Below, in pieces: positions 34,855 to 48,339 of a stretch of DNA of 62,000 bases. The DNA is taken from the NCBI GenBank assembly GCA_012295275.1, contig CM022667.1, positions 4,002,001-4,064,000 of the forward strand. The letters run 5' to 3'. How positions within the stretch are numbered: position 1 is the first letter of the stretch; each line of letters begins with the position of its first letter. This DNA is from Chrysomallon squamiferum. Taxonomy: Eukaryota > Mollusca > Gastropoda > Neomphalida > Peltospiridae. The notes below the pieces were generated by a model. The model had not been told where the DNA came from. It did not search any database and was given only the letters and a program-made list of their open reading frames with translations. The position numbers and the translations under genes are program-made.

Positions 34855-35612
34855 ATATAATAAAAATATCACCATCAGTATACCAGATATCACTCTATAA
34901 GCTGTGGATAAATATAAATAAAATAATAAAGTTTAGTTTAAACATTAAATGTTTTCAGATTGATATTTTTGAATTTTTAAAATTTGTAACTTGAAGATAG
35001 TCAGTGTATTTGTATTATTATTATTATTATTATTATTATAGTTATAATTGTTAGCTATAAATGATAACATAAAGGATTAAAATACAGTTATTTTTCTATT
35101 TTGTTCTTTCCTTAATAGCTTTATTCTGATTTAATGTTCATAGAAAATTTGTCCATTTGTAAGCATAATTGACAGAAAACTTCATACCACATCATGCCTA
35201 TGAGAAAAGAAATACCAGTCTGTCAACATATCACCCCTTCATCTTGCATTACCATGAACCAGTTAAATATCAGGGATAGTCCATTATAAAAATTGAAGGG
35301 GTGAAAACTTCATAAACCGGTGCCGACTGACAAAATGGCAGCTTTTTTTCTTTTTTCAGCACTTGAGAAAAATGTGCTAACACACAAATGTTTAAAAACG
35401 TCATCTTTTTTTTTTCCTGCCACATTATGGTGCAGCTGTATTTTGTTTCATGTAACTTGTAAATACATTTTTTTTTTTAAAGTATTTGCTGTTGTTCAAA
35501 TTTCAAAATACATTTAGTTGTAAATGTGAACCTGAAATAGATGTGATAAACAGTGGCAGTTTCTCAAAATTAAATTTTAATTTCTTCTCTCAAAGTGTTA
35601 ATTTCTCTTCAA

Positions 35613-35645
<33 letters not shown>

Positions 35646-35783
35646 ATTTAACTTTTGAGATAAAAACAAAATAAAAACAAATTGTTTCAGAAAGAAAATA
35701 AGGGTATTCTTGAATTTTTATTTTTAAACTTTTTTATTTTATTTTTTGTTTTTAATATTCAAATTATTTTTTTTTTCTTCTTC

Positions 35784-36699
35784 ATATTATTATTATTATT
35801 AGAAGTAAAAGGACAAAACTGACCACTTGTAAATAATGTACATATAATGTTACAATGGTTACTGTTACACTGGTAGCAGAAATGCTATTTTCTGTTCAAC
35901 TACCTATGCGTTACTGTTAACTGTATTCATTATAATTCATCTCCATTACCTTGTTACAACTACTTGCTGTACTTATGCGTTCATATATAAATATATAAAT
36001 ATATATATATACATATATATATATATCAATTACAATTAAAGATGTGTAAATTAGATACTTTCGTTTGTTGTTATTTCATCTCTCTTTTTTTTCCATTTCT
36101 GCTTGCATGGTTATGTATCTATTTCCCTCTCTCTCTTGTTCAGGCTGTATCAAATCTTTCCCCGTCTCTCTCTTTCTCTGTCAGTGCATGTGTACGTGTA
36201 TCTATTTCACACACACATACACACACACACACACACTTTACTTATTTATTTTTAATTCTTCATAATGCTATATTTCTCTCTTCTGAAATCTTTATCATTC
36301 CTTATTATTATTACATTCACATTCTCTCTCTCTCTCTCTCATATTATTATTATTATTAGAAGTAAAAGGACAAAACTGACCACTTGTAAATAATGTACAT
36401 ATAATGTTACAATGGTTACTGTTACACTGGTAGCAGAAATGCTATTTTTTCCATTTCTGCTTGCATGGTTATGTATCTATTTCCCTCTCTCTTGTTCAGG
36501 CTGTATCAAATCTTTCCCCGTCTCTCTCTTTCTCTGTCAGTGCATGTGTACGTGTATCTATTTCACACACACATACACACACACACACACACTTTACTTA
36601 TTTATTTTTAATTCTTCATAATGCTATATTTCTCTCTTCTGAAATCTTTATCATTCCTTATTATTATTACATTCACATTCTCTCTCTCTCTCTCTCACT
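35784..36699. repeat. Tandem segmental duplication with a 199-bp indel
   Basis: Sequence from about 35784 to 36341 is repeated at about 36341-36699. Identical phrases begin at 35801 and 36358 (offset 557), then at 36093 and 36451 (offset 358). The second copy therefore lacks 199 bases present in the first, with the break right after AATGCTATTTT. Outside the indel the copies are almost identical, which suggests a recent event. Both contain the same (CA)n and (CT)n tracts. No gene. Confidence 0.9.
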
Positions 36700-38199
36700 C
36701 ACTCACTCCACGTCTTTATATATTTATTTACAGGCTTACTGCTTTTTATCCATGGACTACTTTTCCATTTCTAACTTGTGGTTTTATATATCAAAGGCAG
36801 TGGTATGTGTTTTCCTGTCATTAACAGTCAAATGATGAATAAATATCTACTGTGTGATTCATAATACACTGTTTAATATTAATTATTATCGGACATCAAA
36901 TACACATAAATACTATTTAAAAAAACACACATTAGCTCTGTGGGTTATGCTTGCCAAATAGCAGTAAGAAATTTTTTGTATGCAACCTACCCAAGAACAG
37001 GAGAAAGTATACCACAGATTTTAATATGCATTATCCTTGAAGCAGTGGAATTGAAATATCTCGGCAGAGATACTGAAAATGTAACCTGTGACCTAACACA
37101 TAATGACAATTATCTCACACAATTTCCTACCAGCAATAATAATTATTTGTAAGATAATAATAATAATGTTTTTTTTTTTTATCTGTACTATTAAGTGGAT
37201 TAATGAATTTATTTATTTATATCAGATCACATGAAGGAAGCTATTATTGATAGATGTATTTATTTTATTTTATTTTTTTATTGATCTGTTTGTGACAGAT
37301 GTTAAGAGATGTGTATGTACTGGAGTTGTTTTTATTGATGTGGTATTTTTGGATGTACTGTTTGTGTGTTGTCTCGTGTTTTTTTGTGTGTAGTTCTTTT
37401 TGGTTTCCAAATTCTGAGAACAAAATATGATAATAAAGGAAAAAAAGTATCATCACCATGAAAAATAAAATTAAACTAATAAAGATTAAAAAAAAAAAAA
37501 AAAAAAATTAGATAGCTGTAAAACACAACAAAACTGATCAATAACAATAAAACAGCAAAATGATAATCTAAAACAAAAAAAAAAAAAAAAATGATAAAAG
37601 AAAAATAATAAAAAAAGATAATCATGATGTCACAAGATAAAAACAGATAAAAGGTTATCACATGTGCATATGTGTGCACACACACACACACGTACACACG
37701 CACTTGAGGGCATTAAGGCCATATAGAAAATAAAAGTTAAAATACATGTTGAATGATCATTCAACATATTTGTAATTACGATGCTTTTGTCAAAACTTAG
37801 CAGAAAAAAAAAATCTTCTTATTTACCTTCCCGTGAACAGGAAAGTTTGGAAAGTTCATCATGGTTTAAAGAGTTCAAATATTGGAAACTGTACTGAGAC
37901 TTAAAGATGTCGAACTTCACAATGTTAAAAATGTTTACATCTGTTACTTGTGGATGTTGAGATGCAGAGAAATCTATGGATTGTCAGAACAATAATAACA
38001 ACACACCAGATGTCCCTAACCACACTTTATTTGTGGTCACATGTCTATGAAATTAGCTTTGTGTGCAGTGAAAGGCAAAAAGAAAAACAGACAAAGAATA
38101 ACAGGCAACTTGACATGATAATTATCATGATCATTTACTGCAGAAAAAAAACTTTCATAATTATGTGGTTTGTGGAGCATCAGTTAGAATCATGATTAT

Positions 38200-38545
38200 T
38201 AAAATATTGCTGATAATTTATTGTAGAAAAAAAAGAAGAGAAATGTCATATTTTTGTTTGTGAAGTTTCTGGTTAGATTGGGATAATATAAAATATTGCT
38301 GATAATTTATTCTAGAAAAAAAAAAAAAATGTCATTGTTTGTGAAGTGTCTGGTTAGATTGGGATAATCTAAAATATTGCTGATAATTTATTCTAGAAAA
38401 AAAGTAAAATGTCATTGTTTGTGAAGTTTCTGGTTAGATTGGGATAATCTAAAATAATCTGATAATTTATTCTAGAAAAAAGTGAAATGCCATATTGTTT
38501 GTGAATTGTCTGGTTAGTTTGGGATAATGTAAAATAACTTTCTGC
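38200..38545. repeat. Tandem repeat, four to five units of 79-89 bp
   Basis: Units contain TGCTGATAATTTATT(C/G)TAG, an A-run, ATGTCAT, TTGTTTGTGAAG and CTGGTTAGATTGGGATAAT. Repeat starts are near 38208, 38297, 38376 and 38458. Length differences come mainly from the A-run. Confidence 0.85.
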
Positions 38546-41047
38546 TTATTATAGATTGGCAGTGAGTTGATTCTTCTTTCATTATAAAAATAAACTGACA
38601 CTGTAAATAAAAACAAACATTAATGGTTAGATTGAGATAATGTAAAAAATATCCCTTCTCTCTGATTATAGATTAGCACTGGGTTGCTTTTCTCATTAAA
38701 ATGTTCCAACCACACTGCATTTAATAATAAACATTAACAAAATGTACTGTTAAACAAATATTCTCATACAACCACCCATTAACCTTGAAGTTATTTAACA
38801 CTTAACATCAGGAAATATAGGAACTCTTTAGTTAAGGAAAAATCTTACACAGAACAAAAACACCAGAAACAAGATTTATTTTTCGCTTCATCCCAAAACT
38901 TCCACCACCCCACCCTGTTTGTTTTTTTACACAAATTTGGGAAGGCTGTTCACCCCTTTGCCCTCCTGAATTATGTGTCCATGCTTTACATGCTAAACTG
39001 TTTTCAAATCCATCTGTTTCTCCGGTTCAAGAGACTGCATGATTCAAAATAAATGAATAAATCTGATTCGACCTACTCCAAATTTCAAAGATAGAAGTGA
39101 AATGACCATTGCCATATAGTAACAGCTGTTCGACAGACAAATATTGAAAAATGCAGAACTGTCGATAATAGACTACAACCAGTTGATGTATTTGAATATT
39201 TTTGGTCGCATCTGAAATGTGCTTGTGAAAACATGGTTGTGATAGGATAGTCTTGTTTCACAATGTATGAAATGTATGAAAATGCAGGTTAAGATAGTAA
39301 AATTATAGAATACGGCAATAAGCTTAGGCCTACACTGTTGTTTTAGTGGGCGATGTCTTTTAATTATCATTTTTTATTTTATTTATTTATTTATTTATTT
39401 ATTTATTATTTTGTTTGAATAATCATTTTATTTTCATGTTTATGAGAAAAAACAGGTTTAAAAACATATCTGATTGATAACAGGTATCAATAAATTGACA
39501 ACAGATTTTCTTTCTCAAACCACTTTTATCAGAAATTTTTTTAATTTCAAAATAAAAAGAAATCTGTTGTTTGACACCTGATAATGCGTAATATTGAAAT
39601 GTGTTGAGATTTATTTTAAAAGTATTAATATTGCTATTGTTTTTTTATTTTTTATTATTTATTACTGTTTATTTTATTTTATAAATAAGTAAAATAAATA
39701 AATAAATGCCAACAACAAAATAATAATAATTATTGTAGTAGTAATAGTAATGGAAATAATAATAAAAGCAACAACAGTAACAATAGCAATAATAACATCA
39801 ACAGAATAAAAACAATAACGACACCAATGATGACAACAACAACAACAATAATTTAAGATCCATAATAAAAAGCACAGACATTATAAAAATAATAATGAAT
39901 AAATATATTTGCTAATAGAAAAGACACAAATATGGAAGCTTACAGCCAGTTTTGTCTACCATATTGTTCTCTAACTGATGCTTAATTTGTGAAAATATCT
40001 AAATAATATTAACAATAACAACAACAAAAACAATAATAATAACTAACACTGAAAGTAATAATAACAATAACAACAAAAATAATAGTAACTAAGAATAACA
40101 GTAATAATAACAATAACAACAACAACAACAATAATGGTAGCTTGGTATCTTTCATTTTCAGGATAGCACTTTTTTTATTATTATTATTTTTTAAGTTTTT
40201 AAGCAGAGAAAGAAAATATTAATCTTATCTTTTAACTTTTTCTACTCTTTTTTATGTTTTTTTTATGTTTGGGTAAACTAGGTAGTGTAGTTTTTCTCTA
40301 ATTCACATGTAAAATAATTTTATTTTATGACAAATTTGTCAGCTCATGATATAAATAAAGAAAATAGAAAATTTATATTGATTTTGAAAATATGTTTATA
40401 TTTGAAGGAGAGGTCTGCATCAGTTACAGCAAAAAAAGATTAATTTTATTAAACAATCCTTGTTCTGTAAGAAACACTGTGAACCGAAAACATCTTTTAT
40501 TATTTTTATTTTACTGGAAGACCAAAAAAAGAAATAAATATAAAAATATAAAAATTAAAATTATATATATATAAAACTAAAAAAAAAAAGAAAATTAAAA
40601 ACCATATATTTATATAATGATAACAGTAATAAAAAAAAAAAATTAAAACAATAAATTTAAATATAGTAAAAAACAAAATCATTCAGTGTTTGTTACAGTA
40701 CTTCATTTTGTTTAGTATGTGAACTTAAGTGAAACTTGTGGATGCAAGAACAGTCTGTACAAAAAGTGAATATTTAAGATAACCAATCTGAATGTGTCTG
40801 TCTGTCTGTCTGTCTGTCTGAATTCAGATTCTCTTGAGGATATCTTTCAGCCCCTTTTCTGCCATTTGCACTTAATGTTTATTAATCACTGAGCTGTTTA
40901 TTGTCCTGTGTTCTTCATTCAAAGTGTTTACAAGATGACAATTAAAAATAAAATTAAAAAAATTGAAAAATAAATATATATATATATATGTATGTATGTA
41001 TGTATGTTTAATGATAAAATAATAAAATAAACAAAATAATAATGATG

Positions 41048-41084
<37 letters not shown>

Positions 41085-41860
41085 ATATATAAATATATTA
41101 AAAAAATAATAACAAGTAAAAAATAATCATCGTTTCTGCTTTATTCTAATCCCCATGTTACTCAAAAACAATTTGAAAACCCTGGGAAGGTCCTTAAAAA
41201 GATCCCATTCTGCTAAGAACCCTCAGAATGACAGTAACATGTTTCCTCTCATATCTTAAATGTATAAAAACTTAGGTTACCATGACAATTAAAATACATA
41301 ATATGTAGTGCATGTGTGTGTGTGTTGTGTGTCTAAATGTTCACTGATGCATCTTTTTTATTCATTAATTTAAAAAAAAACTTTTTCTTTTTTTTTTGAC
41401 TATACCTTCTTATATAAAAAAAAAAAAAATAATAATATAATAATAAAAAATTAATATGCATTTTGAACAAGCTGTTTTGTTGAATATTATTCCCAGAAAA
41501 CTCACGTTCATGTATGCACTTTCAAAGTACAAACATTGACCTCAGTTATCAGATTTGATTTGTGATTTGTAGCTTGTAATAAAACAATCCCTTCTAGAAG
41601 TGTTAAGAAAGTAGCTCGCACTTTTCATGATTCTGACCTTAACACATGTCAGTTCCTGTTAGAGATTTGATAAAAGACAATTTGTCGTAACTGTTAGTCA
41701 GATTTTGTTTTTGAGAAAAGTTTTCTCTTTTTTGGGGCATAGTAATGATTGATAGTTAAAGAGAAAGGTGGATTGATAGATAGACAGGCAGACTGATAGA
41801 TAGGTAGATAGAGAGATAGATAGACAGATATAAATAGAGATATATAGATAGAAGTAAATA

Positions 41861-41911
<51 letters not shown>

Positions 41912-42763
41912 ACAAATAAATATTACTTTACACTTTACATTTTAAAAGTTACAAAACAGGGTATCTGTACATAATATAAAAATTATTTTTCTTCTAACAT
42001 TTATAATTCAAGTTTGACAAATTTAAATGTACTATTCTAAGTAGTTTACAAAATTGGTGGATTCTGAGTAAAAAATAATAATTTGAAACTGGAACCAAAT
42101 GTAATTCTAATAGTAATAGTTAATGGAAATAAAAATTATTTTTCTGACAAATAGAATGTGAAAAAAAAATCAAAAAGATTAAAAACATCATATGACATCA
42201 TTCCATTTAGTTTCATTATTATTTTATTTTTTTGTCTCTTAGATTTTGTTCTGTTTTTAATTTGATTTATAGTAGTAGCAATTTTGCCTAGTTTCTATTA
42301 GTTAACTTTTGTTAGCTAGTTATTAAACGTTTATTTAGTCCGATATATAAAAAAGATACATACATATTTGTTTTAGAATTTGTGTAGGTTTCATTTATTA
42401 AAATACTCAACAGAAAGAAAGATGAATGAATGCATAATAAGGATTTAGATTTGTAATCTGTGGGTTTTTTTTTTTTTAATGATTTCATGCATAAAGACAC
42501 AAACACAAAAATTATGAGGGAGAAAAAACAGGTTTATTTCTTTTTTTTTTTTAGCGGTAATATGTTTTTTTGTAATCATCATGCATAAAAGTAAAGGAAA
42601 TATAAGCTGTTTGTCTTTGTATTCTAGTTAGTTTGGGAAACTGTCTCAAAAGAGAGCAGACGTGTTTTGATCCTCTGACCATGATCACTCTATCTCTGAA
42701 TTTTTATATTATCCTTAATAGTTATAAATCTTAAAAAAAAATAATTTGACAACTGAAATTAAT

Positions 42764-42814
<51 letters not shown>

Positions 42815-42920
42815 ACAAAGTTTTGTTTTGTACATGGTTTTCTTCCCAAACCGTCTGTCCTGGAATTATCACAAGAATGGCAAACTGATTGGTTCAACAT
42901 TCTTATTTGACTCTTTACAT

Positions 42921-43209
42921 CACTCACTGGTTTTCAACCTTTTTTATACCACGACCCCTTATCATAAGGCTTATGAGCAACTCAATATGATCGATGATCC
43001 CCCTTTAAAATTTTTGATTCACTAATATCTAGGGTTACCATATTTTCATCAACCAAAGATGGTACAATATGAATCTGTATTCACTATGACGGGTCCCAAA
43101 CCTATGTCTACACGTTTTTATTTATTCCTCCTTCAAAGTCAAGTTGAAAAAAGCTAAAACATACCCTCGCTCAAGAACGATCTCGCGACCCCCAGGTTGA
43201 AAACCAATG
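42921..43209. mobile_element. Small non-autonomous hAT-like element
   Basis: The left end reads CACTGGTTTTCAACC from 42925. The right end, read inward on the other strand, is CATTGGTTTTCAACC from 43209. Inside the right end is GGGGGTCGCGA and inside the left end a matching CACGACCCC in the opposite sense, typical of many animal hAT ends. The flanks are CTTTACAT (42913-42920) and CTTTACAC (43210-43217), a 7-of-8 match to the 8-bp target duplication hAT makes. The left end has four extra bases (CACT). At 289 bases with no transposase frame it can only move if helped by another element. Confidence 0.7.
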
Positions 43210-43655
43210 CTTTACACGAAACTATTAATGTTATCTCATTTTGTTTTAATTTTTCAGATTAATAGAGAAAATACTAACACAACATATAACTTGTGGAAAA
43301 ACAAAATTCATATAAAAACCATTCGTTATTTACACTGATTCAAATTAAATTAAACAGTTTTAATTTTAAAAACAGATCGATTACTTAACTGATACTAAAT
43401 GTGGGCGAATCAATAGTCAGTACATTTTTTGTCAGAAGCAATAAATAACAGGAAATAGAATGCTTTGATTAGATATTCTAAACGACAAGTTATGGTTTTA
43501 ACAATTCAGTCATATTTACCAGCCAGTCTACTAGAAATAATTTTTTTTTTTTAACTTAGAAAGATAACAGGACTAAAGAAAAATTATTTTATTTTATAAT
43601 ATATCAGTTTGAGGCACAAGCTCTGTTGCACGTAATTGAATAAAACAAGTTAAAA

Positions 43656-43686
<31 letters not shown>

Positions 43687-44439
43687 TATCAATAAATAAA
43701 AACAAAATAATAATTAAAAAAAATACAAATAATAATAATAATAAAATATATATAAATTACACATATATTTGAATACTTTTACAATGCTTGTACTGAAAAG
43801 AATAATAAACACAGGTGTGACTGCTGTAAACATATTTGTTTTATTATTTCAGGTAGCTAGTGGGATGTTTCCTCTGTAAGATAAATTACAAAGAAATGCA
43901 TTTGTTACTCACTATTAGACTCGTAAATTTTTTTATTTAATTTTTTTAAAATTTTTATTTGTTGCAACATATATTGTAACTTCCATTAAACAAGTATGAT
44001 ACCATTTATCCAGTACACAGAAGAAAAAAAACCTATCTATTTCTGAAAGTGGTTGCTTTTACATTAGACACGTTTTATTTTTTAATTTTCACGACACCAA
44101 TTCTAGTGAGAATATTGCTATGGAAAGCTGATCCTCTTGTAACACATTATTAGTTTTTTCAGGTTAGCTCTGTTTTTATTTATTATCAAGTCTGAAAAAA
44201 TCTGTAGAAACACAACTTGCCAGTGAGCAGTGAATTCTATTCAGGTATTTGAATAATTTTTAAGTGAACTAATAACAATGAAACAGATAATTTTTTGGAA
44301 GTGTAATATCAATATTAATCTGTATCTCTTAAACCCAGGTTCACTGTTTATTTTTCATTGTTTATTCAATAATTTAATTTAAAAATTGGCCTGTGCACAG
44401 AAATCTGACCAAGACTGATTAAGCTTAATGATAATGTAT

Positions 44440-44810
44440 TAAAAACCTTTGTAGTTTAACAGCAGAGTAGATATCAATAACTTACTGTCAGGGCAGACCT
44501 GTGTAGCTTAACAGTAGAATATTTGTCAATAACCTACTGGCAGAGGATTTTGTAACAGTCTGTAACAGAGCAGTTATTTGCATCTGATTGTTAACAACAC
44601 AAACAGCTTAGAGATGAAATATGCATCTTAGAGATAGACAATTTACAAACAGCTTAGTGATAAAATATGTAGCATAGTGTTAGAACATTCATCTGCTAAA
44701 ATATACAGAATAGTGATAGATCATTTTTTGCCAGCTTAATGATAAAATATACAGTTTAGTGACAGATCATTTACACGAATCTTAGTGATGATATACAGCA
44801 CAGGAACAGA
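44440..44810. repeat. Degenerate tandem repeats of about 55-60 bp
   Basis: Two loose copies of a phrase with AGTAGA(T/A)ATCAATAAC(T/C)TACTG are followed by about four loose copies built on CAGCTTAGTGATAAAATAT(A/G)TAG and AGATCATTT. They are decayed and have no coding potential. Confidence 0.6.
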
Positions 44811-45454
44811 CCACTTCAATGGCTGTTAGGATCAGTTGTATGGTTTGTTTCACTGTAACAAAAGAAAAGTTTGAGAATGAACCCAGGAGATCCTCTTCTT
44901 AATTATCAACAAAGCATTTTCTTCTTCTTCTTCAAAAAACAATTTCACCCTGACTGGAAATATACACAACATACTATAAATCTGTCACCGAGCACTAGTT
45001 TGGAATGGGAAATTGTCCCAGACATATATCAGGGATAACAGATCCCGAGTCTAACAAAGCGAGAAACAGCCCAGACAGTAATATTTTCTAATAAAAAATG
45101 TCAGACCTGTTTTTCTTTCAGACTCGTGGTTTGGTAGGGTTACATTAGTGTAAGTATTTACCTATTTATGTTCAGTGGTCACACCTCACAGATTAAGTAT
45201 AAATATTTAATTTGTCATGGTTCACTGGCGTGTTAATGTTACTCAGATTAAAACAACAAAGACAGAGTTTCCTAGAAACAAAGTCTTCTGTTTCAAACAG
45301 TAGTTTGTTACTGTATTCTATAGTAGTTCTGACCACGTTAATAGTTTTTTCATTGTCCTATTTGCCCTATTTACTATCATGGGCACAGTTAGAATGGGAA
45401 AAAACTCAACTGTTGTACAAAAGTAACTGGGTCTAGTTTACAGTATAATCATAA

Positions 45455-45895
45455 CTAGTGTACAATGTAATCTGTTCAAGTGTACAATATAATTGGGATC
45501 AGTCCTGATTACATTGTACACTAAACCCGATTACAATGAACACTAGTCTTGATTACACTGTACACTAGTCTTGATTACACTGTACACTAGTCCTGATTAT
45601 ATTGTACACTAGTCCTGATTATATTATGCACTAGTCCTGATTACATTATGCACTAGTCTTGATTATATTGTACACTGTCTGGTCTATGATTATACTGTAC
45701 ACTGTCTGGACTATATTACACTGTACACTAGGCCTGATTACATTGTACACTGGTCCTGACTATATTGTACATTGGTCCTGATTACATTGTACACTGGTCC
45801 TGATTATATTGTACACTGGTCTTGATTACATTGTACACTGTCAGGACTATATTAGATTGTATACTAGTCCTGATTTTTTGTACACTAAATGTCAG
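45455..45895. repeat. ~22-bp minisatellite with an inverted first copy
   Basis: About 18 copies of a 21-23 base unit of the type TGTACACTAGTCCTGATTACAT run to about 45895. The first copies at 45457-45490 are in the opposite orientation. AGTGTACAATGTAATC at 45457-45472 is an exact reverse complement of 45507-45522, giving a 16-base-pair hairpin with a 34-base loop. Confidence 0.85.
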
Positions 45896-46611
45896 GTTGT
45901 AATGTGCTCACTGTAGAAGACAAACACACACAAACACATACAAACACATATGTACTTTAGTTAATACTGAATCAAAAACAGCTTTAGTCTTTCATATAAA
46001 CATCTCTTCTTTATTTAAACAAATAATGAAAAACACAGTTATTAGATATTAATCAATTTAGGTCATATTTTGTTTTAATTATTATCATTGTTATTATTTT
46101 ATCAACAAACTCATATTTTCTGTTACTTATTATGATTTTAATTTCAAACAGAATTAAAAATTGGTTGTGTCAAATATAAGATAATCAATATTCATCTGTT
46201 TTTCTGTATCCATAAAAAAACATTCTTGAATAACAACTGGGGGGGGGAAAAAAAAAACATATTCACAATTTATGTTCAAGTTCACAAAGCAAATATAATA
46301 TTTTTTGTTAATGTGAAAAAAATAAAAATAAAAATAAATAAGAAAATAAACAACCCTTTTTATTACACCAACATGAATCATTATAACATTTTTATTACAA
46401 ACAAGTTTGTACACACATCTGCTAAACAAATATTTCTTCCCTTTTATTACGCACAAGTGCATTAAAACACATGAATGAAATAATATTTTATTTAAATGAT
46501 GATGCTCATTTTGTTTTTGTTTATATATTTATCAGGTGTTTTTTTTTTTTTAAATTTTAAATTATAATGGTGAAGGTAGCATGGATTCATATACAAAGAC
46601 CGATATAGAAA

Positions 46612-46655
<44 letters not shown>

Positions 46656-48155
46656 TTATATACACCCACAATTACATTATGTAGACATACATACAAACAG
46701 AAAAGCACATGCATATAGAAAACACACATTATATGTATTACTGTCACAAACACAGTATATATTGTATGTATTACTGTCACAATACATGTATGTAACAAAA
46801 TATACAGAGAATAAAACAGACACATAAACACACAACAAAATGCAGCATATTGTTTACCAAATAGACATTAAAGCATTTAACTAGAACAGTGAATGGTATA
46901 CAACAAAACCTTCACAAAATAAAACAATAACAATAACAATAATAATAATAATAATGCAGTTATTTTAAAAGATTAAATAAATAAATAATAATAATAATCA
47001 TTATTATTGTTGTTCTTGTTGTTATTGTTATTATTATTGTTGTTACTATTTTATTATTATTATTTATTTATTTATTTATTTAATTTTACTTTATTTTATT
47101 TTATTCTTTTTTCTTTCTTTCTTAAATAAACATAAGTAAATAAAAAGATAATATTTTTAACGAAAATACTTCAAAAACAAATTGTATTTTAATTTTTTTT
47201 TGGAGAAGTGTTTTCTTTGCAGGTTGTTATGTTGACGTCTGCACCTGTTGAATGTTGTACAAATGTCGCTGACAGTTAACTGGGGAAGCTGTAACCAGGT
47301 TACAGGCTGTAACAACAGTTCTGTCTGTGACATGATAAGCTGTAACATGTATCGGTTACACAGGATACTGTTTTAAGATAACAAAGTGAAGACAATAGGA
47401 CTGAGTGAAACAGATACAACAACATTTGTTTGTCATCAACATTCAAGTTTTTGAACATCTATGACAAATCAGGTTTATTTAACACGGTGTAGTAAAATTA
47501 ATACCATCTGCTAAGGAAAAAAAAAGAAAAAAAAAAGGAACAAACTTTAAATAAACCACCAAGTAATGTTTTATAATGAGTGAACGGTTCATAGGATGAA
47601 TTATTTTCACTGCTCCTGTGGTCTAATTTCCAAATCTGACCTATTTACCAACTCATTGCTGAAAGAGTAATTTTAAAAATAATTTTCATTTTACTGTTAA
47701 TGGTTTTTACTAGGCATCACCAATAAGCTACTTTTTATGCAGCGATAGAAGTAATTACATAAACAGAACATTCACTGCCTCCACACATGTGGTATTCTTT
47801 TTTCATTGGCAGCAAGGATTCTTAACATGGGAAGCTTTCAACATGCAGGATAACACATACCACAGACTTTGTTAAAACAAACAGGAGAGAGTAGTTGGAA
47901 TGGTAAATTAATTAATGATGAAAAAATAAAACATCGTGATACTTGCTGTCCTATTTCAGAGACTGAGAAATGATCCCTTGTTAAGTATCAGTACGTGTAT
48001 ATGGCGTTGTATGATGATTGATTTTCTACTTATCTGGCTTAGAAAACAGTAAATATGTTCTTTATAATCAACAATATATATTTTAAACAAGGGAACTCAG
48101 TATGAATAAAATATTTTTATACAAATAGGTATACACACATCCACAGAGAAACACA

Positions 48156-48164
<9 letters not shown>

Positions 48165-48241
<77 letters not shown>
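48165..48241. repeat. (CT)n microsatellite downstream of WWOX
   Basis: About 38 uninterrupted CT dinucleotides, about 100 bases past the WWOX stop in the gene's direction. Confidence 0.95.
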
Positions 48242-48246
<5 letters not shown>

Positions 48247-48302
48247 AATCTATTTACTGACTTACTCCTTCTGTTTTATTATCAATGGACCAGATTTACC
48301 AC

Positions 48303-48308
48303 TTTATT
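48303..48308 (-). terminator. Candidate poly(A) signal of WWOX
   Basis: TTTATT on the plus strand is AATAAA on the coding strand, 31 bases past the stop at 48340-48342. Confidence 0.45.
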
Positions 48309-48339
48309 TTTGAAAAATTTACATCTGACCTAGACTGTA

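Larger units (their letters stand above)
33901..48302. other. Gene-poor interval between Maf and WWOX
   Basis: About 14 kb with no exon I can support on either strand; open frames here are simple-sequence translations. It contains long A/T tracts, (AAT)n at about 42766-42808, (GA)n at about 41865-41906, (CA)n at about 46619-46652, (CT)n at 48165-48241 and the repeats listed separately. Islands of higher complexity (about 35120-35340, 38880-39340, 41470-41690, 47210-47480) could be untranslated or regulatory sequence. Confidence 0.55.

Noticed and set aside
35784-36835. Several frames of 65-124 residues with His-Thr and Ser-Leu runs
   Set aside because: They come from CA and CT tracts in the tandem duplication, with no splice or family support.
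36940-37152. 70-residue plus-strand frame without obvious simple repeats
   Set aside because: No ATG context, splice partner or recognisable motif; length is within chance for this region.
38200-38545. Possible CRISPR-like regular repeats
   Set aside because: Units are contiguous with no unique spacers, and the genome is eukaryotic; it is an ordinary tandem repeat.
42828-43025. 65-residue plus-strand frame
   Set aside because: It crosses the left end of the hAT-like element and has no similarity or codon support.
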